From assembly GCA_930367215.1 (NCBI GenBank), contig OV884058.1, positions 203,750,208-203,814,207 on the forward strand: DNA of 64,000 nt. Direction: 5' to 3'. The translations under genes were made by a program, and so were the position numbers. This DNA is from Pollenia angustigena (lineage: Eukaryota > Arthropoda > Insecta > Diptera > Polleniidae). The notes beneath the pieces are model-generated. The model did no database searches. It was not told the origin of the DNA and saw only the letters and a list, made by a program, of their open reading frames with translations. Below, one piece after another: positions 22,579 through 32,684 of the stretch. Position 1 is the first letter of the stretch. Every line of letters begins with the position of its first letter.

Positions 22579-23843
22579 CAGGGCTGTCAGATATGGCGAT
22601 TTCTCGCCAAACGTGGCGATTTTGAAACGTGTTTGGCGATGGGATTTTCCGTTTGGCGACTGGCGACTTTTGTGGCGATTTTTGATATAACTGGCGATTT
22701 ACTTGGCTATTTTTACCATTCATATTATTTTAGCGATTTTGAAATAAAAAATTTGCACTTTTTTTACATAAGCGTGGTCAGGCCTCTCCAGCTAAATATA
22801 TATAAATATGTACATACATACTTATAGATTTTTGAACAGTTTGTCCTTTTTTTTTATCATTACTAGTTTAAAAAAAATCTGGCTAATTTTTTTCACATTT
22901 TTTATTTATTTATTTATTTATTTCTTAAGTCTATGGAAAAATCCTTACAGACTATTACAAATTGAAAAATTTAAAAAAATATAAAAATACAAGCTTTAGC
23001 AATTACATTTAATCAAACGATTAGTTTAACGAATTTAAATATGATATTATATCACTCTTTATGGTTTTAATGTTTTTGTTAAAGTCAATATATTTATATA
23101 ACTTATTGAAATCATCACAGACTCTACGAAATGGATCAAACTGAGCAAAGTTTGTAGTATAATATTTAATACTCAGAATGCTATAATATCTTGATAGACG
23201 AACAGGTACGTTAAGGCTAATTTTTCATGATTTTTGTTTTATTATAATTTTAAGTGAGTTATTCAGTCACTTTTTAATTCCAAGGTTTAAAACCTACAGT
23301 CGAAAACAAAACCTGTCGAACAAAAAACAAAAATTTGTCTACAATTTTTCGCTTTTTGATTTGGTTTGAAAGCGACTATTTACATTTAATTACAAGTAAA
23401 AGCAAAAGTTTTTTTTGGCCAATGACAAATGAAAAAGTGGAAGAGATGGCAGCTTTTCAACTTCGACTGCAGTTTTTTAAACACTGCTTAAATCTAATAG
23501 TACGTATACAGGTCAAAACAATAGTAATGAAATCGATGAGCCTGAAGTGATCTTATAGACTTGTGTGCTTAATTTTAGTTTTTTTAACTGAATAAATTAT
23601 CTCCATTTTATGTTATTTAAAAAAAAAATAACAGTTACTAAGCAAAATTTACTTTCGGCGATGTTTTTCTAATTTTTTGGCGATTTTTGACTGCAATATT
23701 ATATCAGCTTTTTTTGTATGCAAAATTTAATTAAAAAAAAAAAAAAAAGATTTCGAAAACTAAACAAAATTGACGTTTGGCGATTTTTGGCGATTTACGA
23801 CATCCGGTTTGGCGATGGAGCTCAAAAAAATCTGACAACCCTG
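22579..23843. mobile_element. hAT-type element, 1.27 kb
   Basis: CAGGGCTGTCAGAT at the left and ATCTGACAACCCTG-like sequence at the right (one base different) are inverted ends. The 8-bp duplication GTAGCTGA is exact at 22,571-22,578 and 23,844-23,851. TGGCGATTT is repeated many times near both ends. A LINE 3' end is inserted in the middle. Confidence 0.9.
22905..23228 (-). pseudogene. 5'-truncated LINE, end of ORF2 and 3' tail
   Basis: On the minus strand the sequence reads RYYSILSIKYYTTNFAQFDP and then a C-terminal tail, followed by AGTCTGTAAGGATTTT and an (AAATA)n end at 22,898-22,925. The AGTCTGTAAGGATTGTATAC block and AATAAATAAATAA end of the LINE at 43.3-48.2 kb match it. It is the last 100 or so codons plus 3' end of the same CR1-like family, truncated at its 5' end as LINE copies usually are. 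Confidence 0.7.
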
Positions 23844-23851
23844 GTAGCTGA

Positions 23852-25470
23852 AGCTGAAAAATGCTTTGGGCTTTGGAGTGTTTTCGCATATGTAGCAATT
23901 TAATTCAATGGGCAAAATTTTTTAAAAAAATTACATCTCCGCCCTCCCTCTGTGAGGTGGTTTTTACGCTATTTTAGAATAGAGGTAAACATTACCGTTT
24001 TAAAGAGATGTTAGAGGGTTAATATGTTCCACAAAAATATTTGCCGTAATATTTCCTACAAAGTTGTTGAACATACTTTATAACTCAGATGTAAAGAATA
24101 CATATGTTGTTGCATATACCGATATGCTGCACGAACAGGACAAAAGGTAGAAACTTTAACCCCCCTTAAAATAACATTCCAAAGTGATCTTTCAAAAAGC
24201 CGACACACTTATATTTTTTTTTTTGTCGCCTCTAAGAGAATACATTGCCGTTATGTTTTCCTGTGTTTCATTCATTCAACAGAATTATAAATACAAATTT
24301 CTCGCAAATTTTTTCAATGTTCCCAATTTCCCTATTTAAATTTAAATCTAAAAATGCAAAAACTGAATAAATTCCCGGGGAATCTTTATTCATAATTGGT
24401 TTCATTAAGTTGAATAACGATTGTGTAATTGAAACAATGTACATACTTTTATTTAGAGGTACCTATATGCTTGAATTTTGTCTTTGTTTTATTTCTGTAT
24501 TCGTAAATTGAATCAATAAACTTCTTTCAATTACTTATTTACTTCCTGATTTAAATAAAATCTATAAATATTTCATTGTTAAATTAACTTTGTAATTAAT
24601 CTCATATGACTTCAGCCAAAACTGTTTCCGAAAAATTATAAACTTTGACTTAAAGTCTGACATATTAATTAATGAAATATTATTATAAAATTTTAAAAGT
24701 CATAAAGTATCACCACTACCAACAACAACAAATATACAAAACTTAGCTAAAATTATTATTTTTAAAATAAATACGTGTATATTTTGGTAACGATGACTTC
24801 ATTGGTTAATTCCCTATTCAAATAAATGGAAACTGAAAAAAAAAAAATTATATTCCTAAACAATTTTGATTGTATACAAATAGAAGCGAAAATATAAAAT
24901 CCACACTAACATGTCAAATTGTGAGAAATAACAAAAAGCGCGAAAGAATACACTCATAATTAAGCTCTTTTTTCTGCATTATTATTATCACAAAAATGTT
25001 ATCATACAGGGATTGAGTAATTTGTAGTTTTTACTTACAAAAAAAAAAAATTGTTTGTTTTGAGTTTAAACTTGAATTAACTCAATTTACAGACAGATAT
25101 TGTTGTGTGTTTTGAATAGTAAACAGACAGAATCCCCAGCCAAATGTTTTTGGATATTATACACATACCAAACAAGTATTGCACATATATTTCATGTTAA
25201 TATGTCTGCTCGTAGTAAGTAGGTTTCTATGTGTGTAATCCCCGTCAAAACATTGTTTTTTATGGGTTTTATTTAGGGTTTGCATAACCGAACCGCTGTT
25301 GGGAAATCTGTATTTCAAATTTAAATTATTTTTAATAACGATACTTCGGCATTTTCGGTATGTATCCAATTACATACTAAGGGAATTCAAGCTGTATGCT
25401 ATCATGTCTTGTTATCATAATATTCCAATATTTTACAATAGTTTAAATAAAATTTTTGCGTTTCAACCAT
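23852..25470. other. AT-rich stretch without genes
   Basis: Nothing beyond low-complexity A/T tracts and one orphan MITE arm (GAATAAATTCCCGGGGAATC at 24,366) can be supported. The minus-strand frame at 25,157-25,369 has no recognisable motif. Confidence 0.55.
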
Positions 25471-25477
25471 AAATTCA

Positions 25478-25640
25478 GGGCTGTGGAGACGTCAAGAAAA
25501 AGTTCCAACTCCGACACCGCCTCCATCCGCTAAAATTTTTTAAGTTCGACTCCGACTCCGACTCCAATTCTAACCTTGATGCTTTATGTATATGGGACTG
25601 GTCCTTATTTGACTTTAAACTCTTTTTTTTAATGGAGTAC
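25478..25640. mobile_element. hAT-like end with GACTCC repeats
   Basis: CAGGGCTGTGGAGACG begins the segment and is followed by TCGACTCCGACTCCGACTCC. Such starts with GACTCCGA repeats are known from a hAT group in animals. No right end or duplication was found, so this is a broken copy. Confidence 0.5.
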
Positions 25641-25737
25641 CTGTTAAATGGTTAAATATATCAGGAAAATTATTCTGTAAAAATTTCAAATCGATATGCT
25701 ATAATTATCGATATAGAAAGTTCTCATGCAGCTAAAA

Positions 25738-26437
25738 ACAAGTAAGAAAGTATAGTCGGTCAAGCCCGACCATATGATACCCTACACCACAGTATTTAAA
25801 AACACACCATGCTTATGTGTCCATGTAAATAATGAATTTATCTATGTTTATAAACTTCATGAAAATCGTTTTGAAAGTTTGTGAGAGTCAGAAATTGCCC
25901 CCTGCCTCCCCTTGTGGTCCTATTTTTTAAACTGTATAGCCAATGTGTCCCTATAGATATGTATCTATCTATCTTTAAAATTTCATTAAAATCGGTTTGA
26001 GAGGCAGAAATTGCCCCTATCTCCCCTCGTGGTCCGATTTTTTTAAAAATGTATACATTTTGTGTCCATATAGATATGGTTCTATCTATGTTTTAAATTT
26101 CATTACAATCGGTTTGACAGTTTCTGAGAGGAAGAAATTTCCCCCTATCTTCCCTCGAGGTCCTACGATTCGACCCATTTTCAATAGGCTTGGTCCTTGT
26201 GCCAATAAGAACCTATGACCCAAATTTTATCAAATTATCTCCAAAAGTGCGACCTGTACTTTGCACACAAGGTTACATGGACAGCCAGCCAGCCAGCCGG
26301 ACGGACATCGTTAGTTCGACTCAGAAAGTGATTCTGAGTAGATCGGTATACTTTAAGGTGGGTCTAGGACCACTATTTTAAGGCGTTACACACATCAGCA
26401 CAAATGCATAATACCCTCTCCACTATTGTGGTGTGGG
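25738..26437 (+). mobile_element. DINE-like element, AAACAAGTAAGAAAGTATAG family
   Basis: Starts ACAAGTAAGAAAGTATAGTC with a GTCGGTCAAGCCCGAC hairpin and ends with a CACTATTGTGGTGTGGGTATA fold-back. Between are tandem blocks of GGCAGAAATTGCCCC..TGGTCC and the ACATGGACAGCCAGCC tract. A long close relative lies at 53,401-54,035. The frames at 25,997-26,381 are repeat sequence. It inserted into the tip of a mariner-like end (GAAAGTTCTCATGCAGCT). Confidence 0.7.
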
Positions 26438-26966
26438 TATAAAAAACCCTTTACCATATCTCCGACTGTCATATACAGATCAGTGATGCCAACTTAGTGC
26501 TTTTGGCACTATTTATGGTGCTTTTTGATGCCTCAAAACGCCAAAATTGTATCCATAGTGCTAAAACAAGAAAAAGCACTAACTTGGTGCTTTTTCAATT
26601 TTTCGTTAGTGCCTTTAGTGCTTTTTACAATTTTTATTTTTTTTCTACCATTTTTTAAAACTACGATTATATAGAGGATGATTTAGTTGAACTTTGCTAT
26701 TTGGGGTACAATTTTGAGAAGGCTTGTAAAGATTTTAATATTTCAAATGATAAAAAAGTGATAAAAGAAAGTTACATTCGTTTTACCAAAAACTTTATTT
26801 ACGAGGTTAGAGCTAGGCTTTTGGAAATTTTACGAAACGTTGTAATTTTTAGCGTTGACAACATATTTAGTAATCGTAATAAAAACGATGTATTTCGGTA
26901 AACATTTTTTTAAAAATGTTAGCACTGTTTCAAAAATAGAAGATGGATTGGAAGATATTAGGAATT

Positions 26967-27530
26967 TTTAATATTTTTATTTAGGCTTAAGTTCATTAAA
27001 TTTAATTTTCATTAAATTATTTTTATGAAGAAAGGAATTTTACAACATGAAAATTAATTAAAATTTATTGATAAGTTTTCATTCTTGACTCAATCTGGGC
27101 TCGAACCCAGGTGTTTACGGACAGGTTACCCTGACATGTTTCGATTGCAACCACTCAATCTCCTCAGAGGGCTTGCCGTTTAACACTCGCAGCCATCGAC
27201 GACTGCTGACGTCATTAGTCAAACATCAATCCTTAAACCAAATTGTATTCAACCTTTGGTAGATCGAAATTTGCTTTGAATGATTATCTATTTTAATTTA
27301 TTTTAACATGTTATTCCTTTACTTCTGTTTTTTCGTACTTTTGTCAAGAATTCTTCTTGAAGTTCAAAGTACATATTTTTTGTTTTTTCATTTTTTGTCT
27401 TTCTTATTCTTGTTGACCTTTTCAGCACAACTTGAAGGACAAATGCAAACATAGAGCTCGTGCCTTAGCTTTTTAACAATTATTAGTATTGTGGTTATTT
27501 TATTGAACTATTTATGGTTTTTAATCCAAA
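26967..27530 (-). repeat. 566-bp unit, inverted copy 1
   Basis: One full unit (counting shared TTs of the flanking duplication, 26,965-27,530) in the orientation opposite to the main array. It begins TTTTTAATATTTTTATTTAG and the same phrase restarts at 27,531, giving a spacing of exactly 566 bp. Confidence 0.9.
27117..27179 (-). ncRNA. Type I hammerhead ribozyme, inverted unit
   Basis: Same core as the three sense copies, read on the minus strand: CTGAGGA at 27,167-27,161, then helix II, GAAA, ACATGT and C. Cleavage would fall between 27,133 and 27,132. A transcript crossing both this and a sense unit would fold into a very long hairpin, which could compete with ribozyme folding. Confidence 0.85.
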
Positions 27531-27680
27531 TTTTTAATATTTTTATTTAGGCTTAAGTTCATTAAATTTAATTTTCATTAAATTATTCTTATGAAGAAAG
27601 GAATTTTACAACATGAAAATTCATTAAAATTTATTGATAATTTTTCATTCTTGACTCAATCTGGGCTCGAGCCCAGGTTT
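27531..27680 (-). repeat. 566-bp unit, inverted partial copy
   Basis: The first 150 bp of a second inverted unit, breaking off just after GGGCTCGAGCCCAGG. This is before the ribozyme, so this fragment has none. The next base starts the opposite orientation; the switch point shows only a few shared T residues. Confidence 0.88.
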
Positions 27681-27866
27681 GAACTTCAAGAAGAATTCTT
27701 GACAAAAGTACGAAAAAACAGAAGTAAAGGAATAACATGTTAAAATAAATTAAAATAGATAATCATTCAAAGCAAATTTCGATCTACCAAAGGTTTAATA
27801 CAATTTGGTTTAAGGATTGATGTTTGACTAATGACGTCAGCAGTCGTCGATGGCTGCGAGTGTTAA

Positions 27867-27929
27867 ACGGCAAGCCCTCTGAGGAGATTGAGTGGTTGCA
27901 ATCGAAACATGTCAGGGTAACCTGTCCGT
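27867..27929 (+). ncRNA. Type I hammerhead ribozyme, sense unit 1
   Basis: Seen in order: ACGG and CCCT (helix I, 3' strands), CTGAGGA (27,879-27,885, fitting CUGANGA), GATTG/CAATC (perfect 5-bp helix II, loop AGTGGTTG), GAAA (27,904-27,907), then ACATGT closing a minimal helix III, and the GTC triplet (27,911-27,913). AGGG and CCGT after it pair back to CCCT and ACGG across an internal loop. All invariant hammerhead residues are present. Predicted self-cleavage is between 27,913 and 27,914. ACATGT is a palindrome, so two molecules could share a 6-bp helix III, as proposed for Penelope and retrozyme ribozymes. Activity itself is inference. Confidence 0.9.
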
Positions 27930-27950
27930 AAACACCTGGGTTCGAGCCCA
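27880..27950 (+). promoter_or_regulatory. tRNA-like A/B box pair overlapping the ribozyme
   Basis: GATTGAGTGGTTGCAATC, the ribozyme's helix II, also looks like a tRNA D-arm, and GGTTCGAGCCC at 27,939-27,949 matches the Pol III B box. The relative at 51 kb has GGTTCGATTCC there, a canonical B box. The same pair occurs in each unit. Schistosome Sm-alpha repeats are known to combine a Pol III promoter with a hammerhead. The A box match is weak. Confidence 0.45.
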
Positions 27951-28246
27951 GATTGAGTCAAGAATGAAAACTTATCAATAAATTTTAATTAATTTTCATG
28001 TTGTAAAATTCCTTTCTTCATAAAAATAATTTAATGAAAATTAAATTTAATGAACTTAAGCCTAAATAAAAATATTAAAAATTTGGATTAAAAACCATAA
28101 ATAGTTCAATAAAATAACCACAATACTAATAATTGTTAAAAAGCTAAGGCACGAGCTCTATGTTTGCATTTGTCCTTCAAGTTGTGCTGAAAAGGTCAAC
28201 AAGAATAAGAAAGACAAAAAATGAAAAAACAAAAAATATGTACTTT

Positions 28247-28812
28247 GAACTTCAAGAAGAATTCTTGACAAAAGTACGAAAAAACAGAAGTAAAGGAATA
28301 ACATGTTAAAATAAATTAAAATAGATAATCATTCAAAGCAAATTTCGATCTACCAAAGGTTGAATACAATTTGGTTTAAGGATTGATGTTTGACTAATGA
28401 CGTCAGCAGTCGTCGATGGCTGCGAGTGTTAAACGGCAAGCCCTCTGAGGAGATTGAGTGGTTGCAATCGAAACATGTCAGGGTAACCTGTCCGTAAACA
28501 CCTGGGTTCGAGCCCAGATTGAGTCAAGAATGAAAACTTATCAATAAATTTTAATTAATTTTCATGTTGTAAAATTCCTTTCTTCATAAAAATAATTTAA
28601 TGAAAATTAAATTTAATGAACTTAAGCCTAAATAAAAATATTAAAAATTTGGATTAAAAACCATAAATAGTTCAATAAAATAACCACAATACTAATAATT
28701 GTTAAAAAGCTAAGGCACGAGCTCTATGTTTGCATTTGTCCTTCAAGTTGTGCTGAAAAGGTCAACAAGAATAAGAAAGACAAAAAATGAAAAAACAAAA
28801 AATATGTACTTT
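28247..28812 (+). repeat. 566-bp unit, sense copy 2
   Basis: Same length and almost the same sequence as copy 1; I see isolated single-base differences such as GGTTTAATAC versus GGTTGAATAC. Ribozyme at 28,433-28,495. Confidence 0.92.
28433..28495 (+). ncRNA. Type I hammerhead ribozyme, sense unit 2
   Basis: Identical to the unit 1 ribozyme. Cleavage is predicted between 28,479 and 28,480. Together with the first site it would release a 566-nt monomer with a 2',3'-cyclic phosphate and a 5'-hydroxyl, the ends that host RtcB ligase can join into a circle. Confidence 0.9.
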
Positions 28813-29266
28813 GAACTTCAAGAAGAATTCTTGACAAAAGTACGAAAAAACAGAAGTAAAGGAATAACATGTTAAAATAAATTAAAATAGATAATCATTC
28901 AAAGCAAATTTCGATCTACCAAAGGTTGAATACAATTTGGTTTAAGGATTGATGTTTGACTAATGACGTCAGCAGTCGTCGATGGCTGCGAGTGTTAAAC
29001 GGCAAGCCCTCTGAGGAGATTGAGTGGTTGCAATCGAAACATGTCAGGGTAACCTGTCCGTAAACACCTGGGTTCGAGCCCAGATTGAGTCAAGAATGAA
29101 AACTTATCAATAAATTTTAATTAATTTTCATGTTGTAAAATTCCTTTCTTCATAAAAATAATTTAATGAAAATTAAATTTAATGAACTTAAGCCTAAATA
29201 AAAATATTAAAAATTTGGATTAAAACCATAAATAGTTCAATAAAATAACCACAATACTAATAATTT
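28813..29266 (+). repeat. 566-bp unit, sense copy 3, ends at element 3' terminus
   Basis: A partial unit of 454 bp stopping at ACCACAATACTAATAATTT just before the 14-bp duplication. The decayed relative at 51.0 kb stops at almost the same place (CCACAATAC), so this is a genuine 3' end, not a random break. Ribozyme at 28,999-29,061. Confidence 0.9.
28999..29061 (+). ncRNA. Type I hammerhead ribozyme, sense unit 3
   Basis: Identical to units 1 and 2. Cleavage is predicted between 29,045 and 29,046, giving a second full monomer from 28,480 to 29,045. Confidence 0.9.
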
Positions 29267-29894
29267 AGATATTAGGAATTGTTAAAAAAACATGCAGTCG
29301 GAAACCGTACAAAAAAAAAAACGCAAAGAATTTAAAAAACGAAAAAAAGAGCTGTAGCTTGGTATATGCAAAGTGTTAAACAAATTAAAAATAGCTGACA
29401 GAAAATTCTTTTATAACGAGCCATTTTTCATGCGCTTTAGTTTTCCACGTGTTGTGCACTTCTACCTCTAGTGCTATTGAAAAACGGTTTAACTAAATAT
29501 CAGAATGCAAACATACATGTTTTTTCTATTTTACACCTTATGTGTGTTCTTTATTCAGAAGCGTACATATGTTAAAATAATTGGATAATATCATAAGCCA
29601 ATTGTTTTAATTAACTTTGCACGATTTTAATTTAGATTTTCGTTTAGATTTAAACGATAAAATATAAGGATGTTTATTAAAATATATGCTGTCATTAAGT
29701 TTTATAAACAATGGTCGGTCATTGCAAATTTTCGGTGATTGCAACAGTCCAGATTTTTTCGAGTTACAAAAATCGAGCTCGCACTGTATTACTTTAAAAC
29801 GGTTTTATTGCCAATTTAAACTCCAAATGATTTGGATGATATTATTAATAATAATACATTAAAAAATGTTTATATACAACTTTAATTTTAGTTT

Positions 29895-29942
29895 TGGAGG
29901 TATATAATATTCGGCACAGCCGAATGCAACTTGTTTTGTGTT
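29895..29942 (-). mobile_element. DINE-like terminal fragment
   Basis: GGAGGTATATAATATTCGGC followed by ACAGCCGAATGCAACTTG is the end module seen at 1265-1308 and, inverted, at 12,728 and 54,645. Only the tip is left, inside the hAT. Confidence 0.55.
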
Positions 29943-30058
29943 TAATTAGATTGTAAAAATGGCTTAGTGCTTTTTTGCTCGTAATAGTGCTTTTTAGTGC
30001 TTTTTTTAAATTTTAAAGTGCTTTTTGCTCTCAAAAAGTTGGCAGCACTGATACAAAT

Positions 30059-31515
30059 AGGTATTACTACTTTAGTTTTTGTATACGTTAGAAATGAAAA
30101 TCAAATATTTTTATATTATTGTTATCACTAGTTTTCAAAAAATTATTATAAACAGTGAAAAAAACATGTTTTAGGCGCATTAAATATGCGGTAAAAACTT
30201 AAAAATATGCCCTGAAAATTGTTTTAAATATATGTATCCCAAAAAAAAAAAACCAAAAATTGCTAATTTGAAAACAAAACATTCAACTATTTAATAACAG
30301 TTTCAGTTAATAAAACAATCCTAAAATTATAATCGGTAAAGCCTAAACACCAAAGAATTAACAGACGAATTTTCGAAATGAATGAAACGATGGTCAAGTT
30401 ACATATTTTAAGAGGTTAAAATTCATATTTCTTATATATACATATACAAATAATTTGTGCCGAATATTTTCTAGATATTAACATCCATATGAGATTTTTT
30501 GACTTAAAGGGATTTTAGGGACGGTCTTTAAATTGTTTATTAAAGCTTCTTATATTTAAAAGAAAGTCAAGGCTTTTAAAGGATAGAAGCTTTAGGCAAA
30601 TGTGAACCGATTCGAAAAGAATTTTTTTTTCTGGACTGTTCGTATGTAAAATAACCTTCCTGCCGAAGTCTTCCCTCTCACTTACAACAGGATTAAGTTC
30701 AAATCGAATGTTCACAAACACTACTCTCTCTATCCTCCTTCTCACAACCTATTTTCCTAGTTCCAACACAATGCATTAGTAGGGGTCATCCCCTGAGTGC
30801 TGGTCCTAACAGAAAAAAAAATAAAAAATTTGCAGTAAAATATTTTTGGGGCGAATTTAATCTAAATACCATCATAATTTGGATATAAACTTTTTTATGG
30901 GAAATATGTGAAATTTAAGACCAATTCTCACCATTTACAAAAACTTCGGCCTTTGTGCAATCAAAATATAATTACCAAATTTGAATAAATTATTCGAAAA
31001 TTGCAACTTGTACTTTGTCCACAATGTTTATATGGACAGACAACCAACCAGACGGACGGATGGACATCGTTAGATCACTTTAAAAAGAGATTCTAAGGTG
31101 ATCGGTATACTTGAAAATTGGTCCAGATTTCTATGTATTACACACATTGTCTTACAATTTTCGAGTAAAAACTAAATGTAGATGGCGAAATTGAAGCAAC
31201 GTGTTGGGTATACAGATAGATGTTAAAACTGCAAAGCAAACAATTTTATTTGCTGCGAAAGCTCTTGTATGCGTCTAAAAAACTTAAACATGTATCAAAA
31301 TATGTCTCAAAAAGTCAAAATATGCGCTAAAATTGAAAAATTATGCAAAAAAGGCTCTTTTAACTAAATTATGAAAAAAAGCTTTAAATGGTAAAATATG
31401 CAAAAATATTCTTTAACAAATCGATGCCAAATCCATTAACCCTTAAAGCAATTAATGATACTTAAAGAAAAACAAAGACAGTATACGTTAGAAAAAAGTT
31501 TTATTTATATTATAT
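30059..31515. other. AT-rich repeat debris with a DINE-like fragment
   Basis: AAATATGC-type words recur near 30,180-30,220 and 31,300-31,400, suggesting the two ends of a decayed element. At 30,890-31,165 lies a DINE-like fragment with CAATGTTTATATGGACAGAC and GACATCGTTAGATCAC. No coding region is supported; the minus-strand frame at 30,515-30,745 has no recognisable motif. Confidence 0.45.
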
Positions 31516-31520
31516 ACTTA

Positions 31521-31782
31521 AGGTATGTTCAGACCTAACAAATATTTGATGAAAAAATCCAAAAAAAGCGTGACCAATAAATTGATCAAACTTTAGCTTT
31601 ATTTTTGACAAGTTCTATTGGCTTACTAATCTTTATTTGTAAGAAGAGAATTGTTTAGTGTAATTTAGAAACTCTTTAATGGATTTTAATCAAGCCAAAC
31701 GTTTAGCAAAAGCAAAAATTGCTTTAATTAAGCTAGGGGTTACGTGAAGGACGTAAAATATTTAATAGGTGTGAACGTAGCT
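31521..31782. mobile_element. MITE with TTA duplication, 262 bp
   Basis: AGGTATGTTCAGACCTAACAA faces the inverted AGCTACGTTCACACCTATTA. TTA lies at 31,518-31,520 and 31,783-31,785. This again fits PIF/Harbinger-type movement. Confidence 0.75.
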
Positions 31783-32082
31783 TTAGGTATTTTGCTTATT
31801 TAACTTTAATTAGTTATTTTTTAAACAAACATTACAAATAATGAGTGTTATTTTTGTCAAGCTAATATTGTCTAAGTTTCTTCAATGTAAATAAAAATCA
31901 ATTTTTGATTACAATACAGTCAAATCCCGATAATTCGTACCCCGAAAAATCGTAATTCCCGATAATTCGTAATAAACTGTCGGTCCCTTAAAAAAATCTC
32001 GTTAGTTCGTAAAATGTCCATACATTTTGGTCCCCTCGCTAATTCGTATTTTTTTTTCAAATAAAATCTTCTTTACCTCTTA

Positions 32083-32542
32083 GTCTGAGTTCATACGGCT
32101 CATGTCTTATTGACAAGATTCTTCCTTTTTCTAATTTGAACATGAATTGGCGTTCAAATGAATCATGTCATGTTGACGGCATGTTTTTTATTTTGTTTTA
32201 TTTGATATTGAACACAAAAACAAAATTAAACAACGAATAAAGGCTCAGTTAGCCGGGAGTAACAGTAACAGTAACCTTACCGTAAAAAAGTAAGACCAAT
32301 CTATTTCTTACAGATTGAGACGTAACATCTTACTGCTAACTGTAATCGTTATAATTGCTTTACATACAACAAAATGAAACAGCTGATTTGCAACGTTACT
32401 GTGACTCCCGGCTAACTGAGCCTTAAAAAACCAAAACGTAAAGACAGTACATGCATGTGTGTACTCGTTTCTTTTCCCCTCGTCCCTCTCGCCTATAAAG
32501 TAGCAATCTTGTCAATAAGACATGAACCGTATGAACACAGAC
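32083..32542. mobile_element. MITE, GTCTGNGTTCATACGG arms, split by another MITE
   Basis: Arms GTCTGAGTTCATACGGCTCA and the inverted GTCTGTGTTCATACGGTTCA continue through GTCTTATTGACAAGATT. Flanks are TTA and TTT. The arms are related to the 7564 and 55,339 MITEs (GTCTTATTGATCA). A GGCTCAGTT MITE is inserted between them. Confidence 0.65.
32240..32424. mobile_element. MITE, AAGGCTCAGTTAGCCGGGAG arms, copy 2
   Basis: Near-identical to 19,928-20,106 apart from a 6-base AGTAAC duplication near the left arm and a few substitutions. Its short distance from copy 1 and high similarity suggest recent spread. Confidence 0.78.
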
Positions 32543-32684
32543 TTTAAATCTTAATTGTTTGCTAACTTCCACTTATAATTCGTAATAAAAACAACATGGA
32601 AAGAATGGTTTTTTGTTTACCGCTATTTTTTTCGTGGGTTTTTGCTTTTGCTTTTCTTAAGATCAGTTTGTTACATGATTAAGG

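Larger units (their letters stand above)
27681..28246 (+). repeat. 566-bp unit, sense copy 1
   Basis: Runs from GAACTTCAAGAAGAATTC to the identical phrase at 28,247. Contains the ribozyme at 27,867-27,929 and a B-box-like GGTTCGAGCCC at 27,939-27,949. Confidence 0.92.
26967..29266 (+). mobile_element. Retrozyme-like element: 566-bp hammerhead units in tandem
   Basis: The block is bounded by a perfect 14-bp duplication AGATATTAGGAATT (26,953-26,966 and 29,267-29,280). From 27,681 to 29,266 it holds 2.8 head-to-tail copies of a 566-bp unit on the plus strand. From 26,967 to 27,680 the same unit (1.26 copies) is inverted. A long, non-fixed duplication with an inverted 5' part is the mark of target-primed reverse transcription with twin priming. 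Each full unit carries a hammerhead ribozyme core. There is no protein-coding capacity, so enzymes must come from elsewhere. Retrozymes of plants and animals and schistosome Sm-alpha repeats are the known analogues. Near-identity of units implies recent movement. It could also be read as a tRNA-derived SINE multimer. Confidence 0.85.
26481..30050. mobile_element. hAT-type element hosting the ribozyme array
   Basis: CAGTGATGCCAACTTAGTGC and the inverted CAGTGCTGCCAACTTTTTGA are the ends. Flanks ATACAGAT (26,473-26,480) and ATACAAAT (30,051-30,058) agree at 7 of 8 bases. AGTGCTTTTT words recur near both ends. Without the 2.3-kb insert at 26,967-29,266 the element would be about 1.25 kb. No transposase was recognised. 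Confidence 0.82.

Noticed and set aside
27660..29266. CRISPR-like or simple satellite array
   Set aside because: Units are 566 bp, the organism is eukaryotic, and the block has exact target duplications and an inverted 5' end, which a plain satellite would not have.
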